A stretch of 64,000 nt of DNA from GCA-2731375 sp964590195 (GTDB taxonomy: Bacteria; Pseudomonadota; Alphaproteobacteria; GCA-2731375), in assembly GCA_964590195.1 (NCBI GenBank), contig CAZPWJ010000015.1, forward strand, positions 7,987-71,986, read 5' to 3'. Shown here in pieces: positions 8,245 to 16,863 of the stretch. The position numbers and the translations under genes were made by a program. The notes beneath the pieces were generated by a model. It was given only the letters and a program-made list of their open reading frames with translations, was not told where the DNA came from and did no database searches. The number at the start of each line of letters is the position of its first letter. The first letter of the stretch is position 1.

Positions 8245-10053
8245 TTAGTTTTCCTTCGCGATAGGGGTTTTTTTGACGGCATAGCCGCGCGGGGTATAGA
8301 CCGACCAGCTGCCATCGCCGCGCAGCCGCGCCCGAGTCTCGGACGAGCCGATCATCACCAGGGTCAGCATATCCACGTCGTCCACTTGCAGATCGACCAG
8401 GGGCAGCGCGGTAACCTGCTCCTCTGCCCGGCCCAGATTGCGGGCCAGGATTACCGGGGTGTCCTCGGGCCGATGGCGCAGCAACAGATCCCGCGCCAGC
8501 ACCAGCAGGTCGCGGCGCCGCTTGCTGACCGGATTATAAAAGGCGATGACGAAATCAGCCGACGCGGCGGCCACGATGCGGCGCAGGATAACTTCGCGAG
8601 GGGTCAAAAGATCCGACAACGAGATGGCGCAGAAATCATGTCCCAGGGGTGCGCCCGCCCGCAAGGCAGCGGCCTGCATGGCCGAGATTCCAGGCAGCAG
8701 CTCCAGCGAGATACGGTCCCAGTGCCCTGGCGTATCGTCGCGGTCCAGCAGTTCATGGGCCAGGGCGCCCATGGCGAAGACTCCCGCATCGCCCGACGAG
8801 ACCAGCGCCACATTGCGGCCCGACGCCGCCAGATCGATGGCGGCGGCCACCCGTGCCTCTTCCTCGCCCAGCTGGTAAGCGCGGCAATCCTTGTCCACGA
8901 TCAGATCGGCGATCAGGTCAAGATACAGGCCATAGCCGACGATGATATCCGCCTGCCGCAAGGCCGCCTCCGCCGCGCCGGTACGCCAATCAGCCCGGCC
9001 CGGCCCGATACCGACGATGGCTAGATGGCCCCGCGCCGCGCCCAGCATTGCCGGATCAAAGATGTCATCGGCCCGCGCAATGGCACAGGTGGCGCGCTGG
9101 CTTTTACGTTTTTCCACCACCAGTTCACCGCCCCCAGGCTCAACCGCTGCCAAGGCCGCCGCCTCGGCCACGCCGCTGACGCCAACCTCACGCTTCACCA
9201 CCTCGGAGGGATTGGCAAGATTGCCTTCCTGGGCCTGAAGAGACTTCAGGTCAAAGAACCGTGCCGGGATATCGAAATGCGCGGCGGCGGCATGAATGGC
9301 CGCCTCGTCGGTCTTCAGATCCAGTGAAAAAATAGCGGCCAGGGATTGGGCGGGAAGGTTTTCCGCTGCCAAGGTTTCGCTGATCAGGCCGATCAATTCC
9401 TCCCGCTCCACGTCCCGTTCGCAACCGATGCCAAGGGCCAAGTTCTGTCGATGATAGACCAGGTGCCTCTCGTCGCCCGCCAAAGGCACATCCGAAATAA
9501 TTATGCGCAAGGCGCCGTCTTCGGCTTGCGGCAGGGCACTGGCGCGCAGCCAGGCCGCCTCGCCCTCGATCGTTACCGCCGCGCCGGCGCGCAATTCGGC
9601 GACAAAGGCCTTCATGTCCCCTGGATTGGCCAGACGCCAGCCTTGCGGCGGCTCGTCCAGGGCAACGGCGAAGGCGGTATCGCTGGCGGTGGTGATGGCG
9701 GGTGCGGTGTTAAGAATTTCGCCCAGGCGCCGGGCCAGATCGTTGCCGCCATGATGGCCGCCCAATAGAGGCACGATGGCACTGCCGTCCTCGGCCACGG
9801 CCAGCACCGGGGCATCGCCCTGCTTGCTGCCCAGGCTTGGCGCCAGATGGCGGATCACGATGCCGGCGGCGCAGAGGGCAACCAGCGGCTCGCCACTGGC
9901 AAAGCAATCCCGCAAAGCGGCCGCCACATCATCGAATGGCCGCGCGTCAGCCGCCTGCACGCGCTTGTCATAGCCGTGGATAACGCCGCCCAGTTCGGCC
10001 TGTAAACGCCGCGCCGTTGCCAGGCCGGTTTCGGCCAAAACCAGATAATTCAT
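8245..10053 (-). CDS. cobJ: Fusion of CbiG-type hydrolase and precorrin-3B C17-methyltransferase
   Basis: At 602 residues this is more than twice a normal CobJ. Residues ~1-205 match the CbiG N-terminal and central domains (LCAAGIVIRHLAPSL; LGGHHGGNDLAR). Residues ~206-335 match the CbiG C-terminal/CobE domain (LGIGCERDVEREEL; FDLKSLQAQEGN). From ~345 a complete CobJ/CbiH methylase begins with LAIVGIGPGRADWRT and includes SSGDAGVFAMG, LLPGISAMQAAA and IAFYNPVSKRR. CbiG opens the delta-lactone during cobalt-dependent ring contraction, so the fusion couples contraction and lactone opening. Such fusions occur in other alphaproteobacteria. It overlaps cobI by 4 bases. Confidence 0.93.
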   Translation of the reverse strand: MNYLVLAETGLATARRLQAELGGVIHGYDKRVQAADARPFDDVAAALRDCFASGEPLVALCAAGIVIRHLAPSLGSKQGDAPVLAVAEDGSAIVPLLGGHHGGNDLARRLGEILNTAPAITTASDTAFAVALDEPPQGWRLANPGDMKAFVAELRAGAAVTIEGEAAWLRASALPQAEDGALRIIISDVPLAGDERHLVYHRQNLALGIGCERDVEREELIGLISETLAAENLPAQSLAAIFSLDLKTDEAAIHAAAAHFDIPARFFDLKSLQAQEGNLANPSEVVKREVGVSGVAEAAALAAVEPGGGELVVEKRKSQRATCAIARADDIFDPAMLGAARGHLAIVGIGPGRADWRTGAAEAALRQADIIVGYGLYLDLIADLIVDKDCRAYQLGEEEARVAAAIDLAASGRNVALVSSGDAGVFAMGALAHELLDRDDTPGHWDRISLELLPGISAMQAAALRAGAPLGHDFCAISLSDLLTPREVILRRIVAAASADFVIAFYNPVSKRRRDLLVLARDLLLRHRPEDTPVILARNLGRAEEQVTALPLVDLQVDDVDMLTLVMIGSSETRARLRGDGSWSVYTPRGYAVKKTPIAKEN

Positions 10054-10766
10054 AGGCCTACTCCAGACTTGCGCACCAGGATCATGGCAAAATAGGGAAC
10101 CTCTTCCGGATTGATCTCGGAAAGCGCCATCACTTGCTGGTCCGGCATGCTGGCATGCGCCACATAATGGGCCCGGTCCAGCAGATTCAAATCCCGCAGC
10201 ACATCGAAAACCTTCGGCGCATGGCGGCCCAGCTTGATGATCGCCGCCGCGTCCGTGCGCAAAAGCCGCTCGCGCAGTTCGTCTTTCGCCATCGGCGCGG
10301 GCAAGATACTCAGGACTTCATTGCGCGCCGCCAATGGTGTCAGCGAGGCACCGGCACAGGCCATCAGGGACGAAATGCCGGGCACCACCTGGACCGGAAA
10401 TTCATCGGTCAAACGATTGAATAGATACATAAAGCTGCCATAGAAAAACGGATCGCCTTCGCACAATACGGCGACGTCCTCGCCGCCGCGCAGCACGGCG
10501 GCGATTTCCGCCGCGCCCCTGTCATAGGCACCACGGTCGGGAAAACGTTTTGGATCAAGCGGCATGCGGATGATGATCTCGCGGCGGCCTTCGGGCAGAT
10601 GCGGCGCGGCGATCTGGCGGGCCAGGCTGTCGCCGACCTCAGGCGCCGGATAGGCCAGCACCGGCGCGGTCTGCAGTATCTTGTGCGCCTTCAGGGTTAT
10701 CAGGTCCGGGTCGCCGGGTCCGACGCCGATGCCGTACAATGTACCGCTCGTGACTGTGCCGCTCAT
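10050..10766 (-). CDS. cobI: Precorrin-2 C20-methyltransferase
   Basis: This 238-residue tetrapyrrole methylase (CobI/CbiL) has LYGIGVGPGDPDLITLKA at the N-terminus, LCEGDPFFYGSFMYL and VVPGISSLMACA. It commits precorrin-2 to the corrin branch. Start and stop overlap its neighbours by 4 bases on both sides, so translation is probably coupled through cobL-cobI-cobJ. Confidence 0.95.
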   Translation of the reverse strand: MSGTVTSGTLYGIGVGPGDPDLITLKAHKILQTAPVLAYPAPEVGDSLARQIAAPHLPEGRREIIIRMPLDPKRFPDRGAYDRGAAEIAAVLRGGEDVAVLCEGDPFFYGSFMYLFNRLTDEFPVQVVPGISSLMACAGASLTPLAARNEVLSILPAPMAKDELRERLLRTDAAAIIKLGRHAPKVFDVLRDLNLLDRAHYVAHASMPDQQVMALSEINPEEVPYFAMILVRKSGVGL

Positions 10767-11965
10767 GATTTCACGCCGCGATACTGCGTCACCGGGCGCA
10801 TGGCGCGCCAGGCATGCAGATCGCCCATGGCATCCAGGTGGGAGACCTCAATCCGCGTCATCCCGCCGCCTCTAACTCGCATAAACTCGAACAGTTCGGT
10901 CTCTCCTTCGATGGTCACCGCATTGGCGATCAGACGTCCGCCCTTGGACAGGGCGCGCCAACAGGCACTCAATATCTTGCGGTCGCCGACCCCGCCGCCG
11001 ATGAAAATGACATCCGGCCTGGCCAGGCCCTTCAGGGCGGCGGGGGCCGCGCCCTCGACAATGCGTAAATTCTGGACACCCAGGCCGTCGCCATTGGCGC
11101 GGATATTGCCAGCGCGCCTTGGGTTTTGCTCTATAGCGATGGCCTTGGCCGTGGGCTCGGCACGCAGAAATTCAATGGCAATGGAGCCCGCGCCGGCGCC
11201 AACATCCCACAGCAACTCACCAGGCGCGGGCGCCAAGGCGGCCAGGGTAACGGCGCGCACATCGCGCTTGGTCAGTTGGCCGTCATTTTGAAACAGCTCA
11301 TCAGGCAAGCCGGCGGGCCGCATCAGGCGTGGCGCCTCGGGCTCGGCAACACAATCAACCGCGATGGTATTCAGATCGGCGGTCTTGCGCCGCCAGGTCT
11401 TGGCGTTACCGTCGTGGCGCTTCTCCCGTGGCCCGCCCATGTTTTCGAACACGCTGATGGCGCTGTGGCCGTAGCCCGCCGCCCGCAGCGCCGCCGCGAC
11501 ATGCTTTGGCGTGTTGCCATCCTCGCTCAAAATCAAAATCCGCGCATTGGGCCGCAGGTGCTGGTTCAACCGGCCCAGAGGGCGACCGTGCAGGGTCATG
11601 CAATCGACCTCCGCTAGGGGCCAGCCAAGCCGGGCACAGGCCAGGGAAAAGGCTGATTGATGCGGCATCACCAGGCAGTTCTCGATACCGAATTCTCGGC
11701 CCAAGGTGGCGCCGACGCCATAGAACATGGGATCGCCGGTGGCCAGCACGCAGAGCTGCTTGCCTTTCAGCTTACGGATCTTCGCCAAGGTGTCATGCAA
11801 CGGGCTGTCCCATAACAGGCGCGGACGGGGGTCATCACCCAGCATTGCCAGATGCCGCTCGCCGCCGACCATGATTTCGGCCCGGTCGACAATAGCGCGG
11901 GCGGCTTCGCCAAGGCCGGCCAGACCGTCTTCACCGATGCCCACGATGGAGAGCCATTTCTTCAT
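10763..11965 (-). CDS. cobL: Precorrin-6Y C5,15-methyltransferase (decarboxylating)
   Basis: The 400-residue protein is the two-domain CobL. Residues ~1-210 are a CbiE-type tetrapyrrole methylase (SIVGIGEDGLAGL; VLATGDPMFYGVG; ILSEDGNTP). Residues ~225-400 are a CbiT-type Rossmann methylase (LWDVGAGAGSIAIEF; VIFIGGGVGD) that decarboxylates and methylates at C15. Domain order and length are standard. It overlaps cobH and cobI by 4 bases each. Confidence 0.95.
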   Translation of the reverse strand: MKKWLSIVGIGEDGLAGLGEAARAIVDRAEIMVGGERHLAMLGDDPRPRLLWDSPLHDTLAKIRKLKGKQLCVLATGDPMFYGVGATLGREFGIENCLVMPHQSAFSLACARLGWPLAEVDCMTLHGRPLGRLNQHLRPNARILILSEDGNTPKHVAAALRAAGYGHSAISVFENMGGPREKRHDGNAKTWRRKTADLNTIAVDCVAEPEAPRLMRPAGLPDELFQNDGQLTKRDVRAVTLAALAPAPGELLWDVGAGAGSIAIEFLRAEPTAKAIAIEQNPRRAGNIRANGDGLGVQNLRIVEGAAPAALKGLARPDVIFIGGGVGDRKILSACWRALSKGGRLIANAVTIEGETELFEFMRVRGGGMTRIEVSHLDAMGDLHAWRAMRPVTQYRGVKS

Positions 11966-12615
11966 GCCGGATCCCTTGCCGGCATGCGGGCCAATGCGTT
12001 GACGGCGGCGGCGGCGATGGCGCTGCCGCCCCGGCGTCCGCGCAGGGTCAGATAGGGGATATCGCCGGCGCCATCAATCAGGGCCTGTTTCGATTCCGCC
12101 GCGCCGACAAAGCCAACGGGAAAGCCCAATATGACCGCGGGCTTTGGCGCGCCGTCCGCCAGCATCTCCAACAATCGGAACAACGCGGTCGGGGCATTGC
12201 CGATGCAAACCACCGCGCCCGCCATATCCTCGCGCCATTTCTCCACCGCGACCGCGGAACGGGTATCGCCGCGCGCCTTGGCGGTTTTCTCGACGCCAAA
12301 GGTATTCAGGGTACAGATGATCTGGTTACCCGCCGGCAAGATCCGGTCGATAATGCCGTGACGCACCATCATGACATCCACCAGGATCGGCGCGCCCCGG
12401 CGCAGTGCCGCGCGTCCCAGGCCCACGGGATCGCCGCCCCAGGCCAGGTCGGCGGGAAGGTCGGTCATGCCGCAGGCGTGGATCAGGCGTACGGCGACAT
12501 CGTGCAGGCATTCGGGCAGGGGAGAGAAATCCGCCTCATCCCGCACGATGGCGAATGACTTGTCGTAGATCGCCTGGGGGTCGCGCAGATAATCGTATGT
12601 GGCGCCGTCGCCCAT
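11962..12615 (-). CDS. cobH: Precorrin-8X methylmutase
   Basis: The 217-residue CobH/CbiC moves the C11 methyl to C12, yielding hydrogenobyrinic or cobyrinic acid. Diagnostic segments are YLRDPQAIYDKSFAIVR, RLIHACGMTDLPADL with the catalytic histidine, VDVMMVRHGI and GFPVGFVGAAESK. It starts seven bases after the cbiX stop and overlaps cobL by 4 bases. Confidence 0.95.
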   Translation of the reverse strand: MGDGATYDYLRDPQAIYDKSFAIVRDEADFSPLPECLHDVAVRLIHACGMTDLPADLAWGGDPVGLGRAALRRGAPILVDVMMVRHGIIDRILPAGNQIICTLNTFGVEKTAKARGDTRSAVAVEKWREDMAGAVVCIGNAPTALFRLLEMLADGAPKPAVILGFPVGFVGAAESKQALIDGAGDIPYLTLRGRRGGSAIAAAAVNALARMPARDPA

Positions 12616-12622
12616 ATCCGCC

Positions 12623-13702
12623 CTATTTTTTCAACATACTGCGCGGACCCAGGGGATGGTCCGCGTGCGGATAGGGATGATGGGCGTGATCGTGCCCGTC
12701 GCCGTCGTCATGCGCGTGATCGTGGCCGTGATCATGCGCGTGATCGTGCCCGTGTTCCTGACCGTGCTCATGCTCATGACCCTGATGCACATGCGCCGTG
12801 GGATCGAAATCCTCGTCCGAGATCTTGCCCGTGCCGATGCCTTCCACGTGATGGTGATGGCTTTCCTGGGGCAGGCCGATCTCCGCCTCGAAGCCCAGGA
12901 CCTGTTCCCGGTATTTGCAATTCAGGCAGTTCATGTTGTTGGCGCCTTCCAGGGCCTCGTTGACCCGGTCGGCGAAGGCATCCAGCACCAGGGGGTGGTC
13001 ATTCAGATACGAGGCCCTGACGAATTCGATCTCGGGATGATCGGCCGCGACCACGTCGGCATAGTGGTAAATGCGCCGAACCAGAATGCCGGTAAAGAGA
13101 AAATAGGGAAAAACGATGATCCGCTTATAGCCCAGCTTGGCCGCGTGCCGCAGGCCCGGCTCCACCAAGGGGAAGGTGACGCCGGAATAGGCCACCTCGG
13201 CCCAGCCAAAGCCAAGGCCTTCCCACAACAGGCGGCAAACTTTCGAGATATTGGAATTGGCATCCGGGTCGGAGGCGCCCCGGCCCACCACCACCAGCAG
13301 GGTTTCCTCCGGGCTGATGTGATCGCCGGCTTCCGCCATGGCTTCGCGCACCCGGTCGCCGGCGGCGCGGATCAGCTTCATATCCATGCCCAGATCCCGG
13401 CCATAGGTAATGTCCAGCTCCGGATGCTGGGCGCCATAGGTGTTGATCACGGACGGCAGGTCGTTCTTCACATGGCCGGCGGCGAACAGCATGCCGGGAA
13501 TGGCGATAATGCGTTTGTTGCCCCGCTCGCGCAGGGCGTCCAGGCGCTCGCGGATGATCGGCGTGGCGAATTCCAGAAAGCCGCTGTCCACGTCATATTG
13601 GGGCAGGCGGGCCTTGATGCCGTCGGCGACGCTTTGAAATTCAGTAACGGCGTCCACATCTCGGCTGCCGTGACCACAAACCATAATACCAATGTTCGTC
13701 AT
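12623..13702 (-). CDS. cbiX: CbiX-type sirohydrochlorin cobaltochelatase, long His-rich form
   Basis: The 359-residue protein has two chelatase half-domains (VCGHGSRDVDAVTEF at the N-terminus; LLVVVGRGASDPDAN in the middle). Then come a CLNC pair near residue 260 and a tail of ~55 residues dominated by HGHDHAHDH-type repeats. Long CbiX proteins insert cobalt early, into sirohydrochlorin, and in characterised members the Cys motif holds an Fe-S centre; that is inferred here. I chose the ATG at 13702, preceded by GGATGAGG, over an upstream start 19 codons earlier. It leads the cobH-L-I-J-M operon. Its presence argues for early cobalt insertion despite cobN. Confidence 0.9.
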   Translation of the reverse strand: MTNIGIMVCGHGSRDVDAVTEFQSVADGIKARLPQYDVDSGFLEFATPIIRERLDALRERGNKRIIAIPGMLFAAGHVKNDLPSVINTYGAQHPELDITYGRDLGMDMKLIRAAGDRVREAMAEAGDHISPEETLLVVVGRGASDPDANSNISKVCRLLWEGLGFGWAEVAYSGVTFPLVEPGLRHAAKLGYKRIIVFPYFLFTGILVRRIYHYADVVAADHPEIEFVRASYLNDHPLVLDAFADRVNEALEGANNMNCLNCKYREQVLGFEAEIGLPQESHHHHVEGIGTGKISDEDFDPTAHVHQGHEHEHGQEHGHDHAHDHGHDHAHDDGDGHDHAHHPYPHADHPLGPRSMLKK

Positions 13703-13794
13703 GATTGCCTCATCCACTTCCGGTACGCCACGCTTGCTCTCTGTCGGGTAATGCGGCAAACCTGCTGGCTTCGCGGCTTAGCACAGCGGTAAGC

Positions 13795-14748
13795 ATGATT
13801 GAATTCGTTTTTCCCATTCAGGCGGTATTTCTCGCCCTGGCGCTGGATCTGTTGTTCGGGGAGCCGAAATGGCTTTACGCACGCATAACACATCCCATCG
13901 TCTGGATTGGAAATCTGATTACGGCGCTGGAAGCGCGCCTGTACCAACCCCAGGGCCAGATTTTTGCTGGTACGGCGTTGGTCGTGGTTGCCGTTCCGAC
14001 CTGCGCCCTGGCCGGCGCGGCTATTGCCTGGCTGAGCGCACAGACAGCTTACGGCTGGATTGTAACCGGCATCGTTGGCTCGATCTTCCTCGCTGCCCGC
14101 AGCCTGCATGACCATGTCGCCGCCGTGGCGCAGAGTTTGTCTCATGACCTGGAGGCGGGGCGCGGCGCGGTCAGCCACATCGTTGGCCGCGATCCCGCGC
14201 AACTGGATGAAGCCGGCGTCGCCCGGGCGGCACTGGAATCCCTGGCCGAAAATTTTTCCGACGGTGTCGTTTCGCCCCTGTTCTGGTTCCTCGTCGCCGG
14301 CCTGCCCGGCCTGTTGGCCTACAAGGCGGTCAATACCCTGGACAGCATGGTCGGTTACCGTAACGAACGTTATTTGCGTTTTGGCCGTGTCGCGGCCCGC
14401 CTGGATGATCTGGTCAACTGGCCCGGTGCCCGGATCACCGGTTTGCTGCTGTGTCTTGGTGCGTGGTTGATGCCGGGCGTCCGCGCGGGTGGGGCTTGGC
14501 ACATCATGTGGCGCGACCATGGCAAACATGCCTCGCCCAACGCCGGCTGGCCAGAGGCCGCCATGGCCGGCGCTCTGGACGTCGCCCTGGCCGGGCCGCG
14601 CGTCTATGACGGTGCTGTCACCGATGGTCCCTGGCTGGGCGAAGGCGGCGGGCAGGCGACGGCGGACGACATCAGGCGCGGTTGCGCATTGTACAGCTGG
14701 ACCTGCAGTTTGATCGTGCTGGCCCTGCTGACGGCAGCCATGGTGTGA
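13795..14748 (+). CDS. cobD: Adenosylcobinamide-phosphate synthase
   Basis: The 317-residue membrane protein (CobD/CbiB) joins aminopropanol phosphate to adenosylcobyric acid. Typical features are LALDLLFGEPKWLYARITHPIVWIG, SLAENFSDGVVSPLFW, GLPGLLAYKAVNTLDSMVGYRN and several membrane helices. I start at the ATG 13795 rather than 30 codons upstream, where the frame runs into the divergent cbiX start. It converges on cobQ with one base between the stops. Confidence 0.93.
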   Translation: MIEFVFPIQAVFLALALDLLFGEPKWLYARITHPIVWIGNLITALEARLYQPQGQIFAGTALVVVAVPTCALAGAAIAWLSAQTAYGWIVTGIVGSIFLAARSLHDHVAAVAQSLSHDLEAGRGAVSHIVGRDPAQLDEAGVARAALESLAENFSDGVVSPLFWFLVAGLPGLLAYKAVNTLDSMVGYRNERYLRFGRVAARLDDLVNWPGARITGLLLCLGAWLMPGVRAGGAWHIMWRDHGKHASPNAGWPEAAMAGALDVALAGPRVYDGAVTDGPWLGEGGGQATADDIRRGCALYSWTCSLIVLALLTAAMV

Positions 14749-14749
14749 A

Positions 14750-16234
14750 TCAGGCTGCATTGGCGATCTCCAGCATGCGGTCCAGGTCCAGGCTGGCTTC
14801 CAGATGCGCGGCTAGATCATCCAATGTCCTGTCCACCAGTGCGTCGTGATTGATGCCGCTGTGCCGTCGCGCCCGCAGCCTGGATAGATAGGCATGGCGA
14901 AAGCCGTCCGCGCGCATCAGGCCATGCAGATAACAGCCTTCAACCAGCCCGTCCGCGCTGCGGGCACCGTCCGCCTGGCCATCTGTCTCGATGAATGGCC
15001 GGGCCCGGTCCGGGCCGTCGCTATGGCCCAGATGAATTTCATAGCCCCGCAGGGCCTCGCCGCTTTCAATATGAACACCCCTGCGTTCGCCCAGGCTTTT
15101 TTCCAAGCCCAGCACGGTTTCAATATCCAACAGGCCAAGGCCATCCGCCTCCCGTACGCCGCCTTCGATGCCCTCCGGGTCGGCAACGGTCCTGCCCAGC
15201 ATCTGATAGCCGCCGCAGATCCCCAGGATGCGGCCGCCGCGCCGGTGATGGGATAGAATATCAATGTCCCAGCCCTGCCGGCGCAGAAAGGCCAGATCGG
15301 CGATGGTCGCCTTGCTGCCGGGCAGCAGGATCAGATCCGCATCCGCTGGAATGACTTCGCCCGGCGCGATAATCCGCACCTCCACGTCCGGTTCCGCGTT
15401 CAGGGGGTCCAGGTCATCGAAATTGGCGATGCGCGACAGCTTTGGTACCGCGATCAGAATGGCGCCATCATTTGGCGCGGCGGGTTTATCCAAGGCGACA
15501 GCGTCTTCCGCCGGCAGATGTACGGCGCTTGAAAAATACGGCGCGATACCAAGGGACGGCCAGCCCGTGCGTGCCGAGATTTCTTCCAGACCCGTATCGA
15601 ACAGCGTGACATCGCCACGAAATTTATTGATGACATAGCCCTTGATGCGGTGCCGCGCGTCATCGCCGATGACCGCATGGGTGCCGACCAGGCTGGCGAT
15701 GACGCCGCCCCGGTCAATATCCGCGACCAGAATTACTGGAACGCCGGCGGCGGCGGCGAAACCCATGTTGGCGATATCCCGGCCCGGCAGATTGATTTCC
15801 GCCGGACTGCCCGCGCCTTCCACCAGGACCAGATCGGCGCCGGCTGCGTTGATTTGATAACTCTCCAGGACCTCGTCCAGCAAACCGGCTTTCTGGTGCT
15901 GATACTCCCGCGCCTTGGCGGCACCGCGCACCTGGCCGCGCACGATGATCTGAGCGCCGATATCGGTTTGCGGTTTCAACAGAACGGGGTTCATGTGCAC
16001 GCTGGGCTCAACACGGGCGGCGACGGCCTGCAAATGCTGGGCCCGCCCGATCTCGCCGCCCCCGCCTTCGCCATCGCCCGCGATGGCCGCATTGTTGGAC
16101 ATGTTTTGCGGCTTGAACGGCCGTACGCTTAGACCCCGGTTGGCATAGGCGCGCGCCAGGCCGGCGACCATGAGCGATTTGCCCACGTCGGACCCGGTGC
16201 CTTGGAACATGAGCGCTTTTGGGGCCTTTGCCAT
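14750..16234 (-). CDS. cobQ: Cobyric acid synthase
   Basis: The 494-residue glutamine-dependent amidotransferase amidates the b, d, e and g side chains. The N-terminal synthetase domain starts with LMFQGTGSDVGKSLMVAGL and contains KPQNMSNNA and LVEGAGSPAEINL. The C-terminal glutaminase has GICGGYQMLG with the cysteine nucleophile and YLHGLMRADGFR. It lies eight bases after cobO and is the last gene of the riboswitch-controlled run cobW-cobN-cobO-cobQ. Confidence 0.95.
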   Translation of the reverse strand: MAKAPKALMFQGTGSDVGKSLMVAGLARAYANRGLSVRPFKPQNMSNNAAIAGDGEGGGGEIGRAQHLQAVAARVEPSVHMNPVLLKPQTDIGAQIIVRGQVRGAAKAREYQHQKAGLLDEVLESYQINAAGADLVLVEGAGSPAEINLPGRDIANMGFAAAAGVPVILVADIDRGGVIASLVGTHAVIGDDARHRIKGYVINKFRGDVTLFDTGLEEISARTGWPSLGIAPYFSSAVHLPAEDAVALDKPAAPNDGAILIAVPKLSRIANFDDLDPLNAEPDVEVRIIAPGEVIPADADLILLPGSKATIADLAFLRRQGWDIDILSHHRRGGRILGICGGYQMLGRTVADPEGIEGGVREADGLGLLDIETVLGLEKSLGERRGVHIESGEALRGYEIHLGHSDGPDRARPFIETDGQADGARSADGLVEGCYLHGLMRADGFRHAYLSRLRARRHSGINHDALVDRTLDDLAAHLEASLDLDRMLEIANAA

Positions 16235-16242
16235 TGCCGAAC

Positions 16243-16863
16243 CTAAAACTCGATGCCTTTCTGGGCCTTCACGCCGGAGCGGAATGGATGTTTCACCTGG
16301 GTCATTTCCGTCACCAGATCGGCGATCTCGATCAGCTCGTCCTTGGCATTGCGGCCCGTGACGATGACGTGCAGATCCTCGGGCTTGTTTGCCAGGGTCT
16401 CGATAATTTCATCCAGAGGCAGGTTGTCGTAGCGCAGCACGATGTTCAATTCATCCAGCAGGATCATATCGAACGCCGGGTTCGGTCCCCGCGAGGCCTC
16501 GATCATTTCCTTGGATTTGTCCCAGGCCTTGCGCGCGGCGGCAATGTCGCGGGCCTTGTCCTGGGTTTCCCAGCTGAAGCCTTCGCCCATGGCGTGGATC
16601 TCGATCTGTTCGGGGAAGTGTTCCAGGATATCGCGCTCTCCGGTCTCCCACTTGCCCTTGACGAATTGGATCACGCCGACCCGCATGCCGTTGCCCATGG
16701 CCCGCGCCACCAGGCCAAAGGCAGCGGTGGATTTGCCCTTGCCCTTGCCGGTGTGGACGATCAGCAGGCCCTTTTCGATGGTTTTCGAGGCCAGCATTTT
16801 CTCGCGCGCGCGTTTCTTGTTGGCGGCCTTTTCGTTGGCGCGGGCGTATTGATCTTCAGTCAT
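16243..16863 (-). CDS. cobO: Cob(I)yrinic acid a,c-diamide adenosyltransferase
   Basis: The 206-residue CobO/BtuR-type enzyme transfers the adenosyl group from ATP to cobalt(I) corrinoids. It has the P-loop VHTGKGKGKSTAAFGL, QFVKGKWETGE, DMILLDELNIVLRY and VIVTGRNA. It overlaps cobN by 4 bases (ATGA), so expression is coupled to the chelatase gene. Confidence 0.95.
   Translation of the reverse strand: MTEDQYARANEKAANKKRAREKMLASKTIEKGLLIVHTGKGKGKSTAAFGLVARAMGNGMRVGVIQFVKGKWETGERDILEHFPEQIEIHAMGEGFSWETQDKARDIAAARKAWDKSKEMIEASRGPNPAFDMILLDELNIVLRYDNLPLDEIIETLANKPEDLHVIVTGRNAKDELIEIADLVTEMTQVKHPFRSGVKAQKGIEF

Noticed and set aside
12599..13792. 397-codon open frame on the plus strand
   Set aside because: It is antisense to cbiX; its apparent repeats of hydrophobic and Arg residues mirror the His-rich tail of CbiX.
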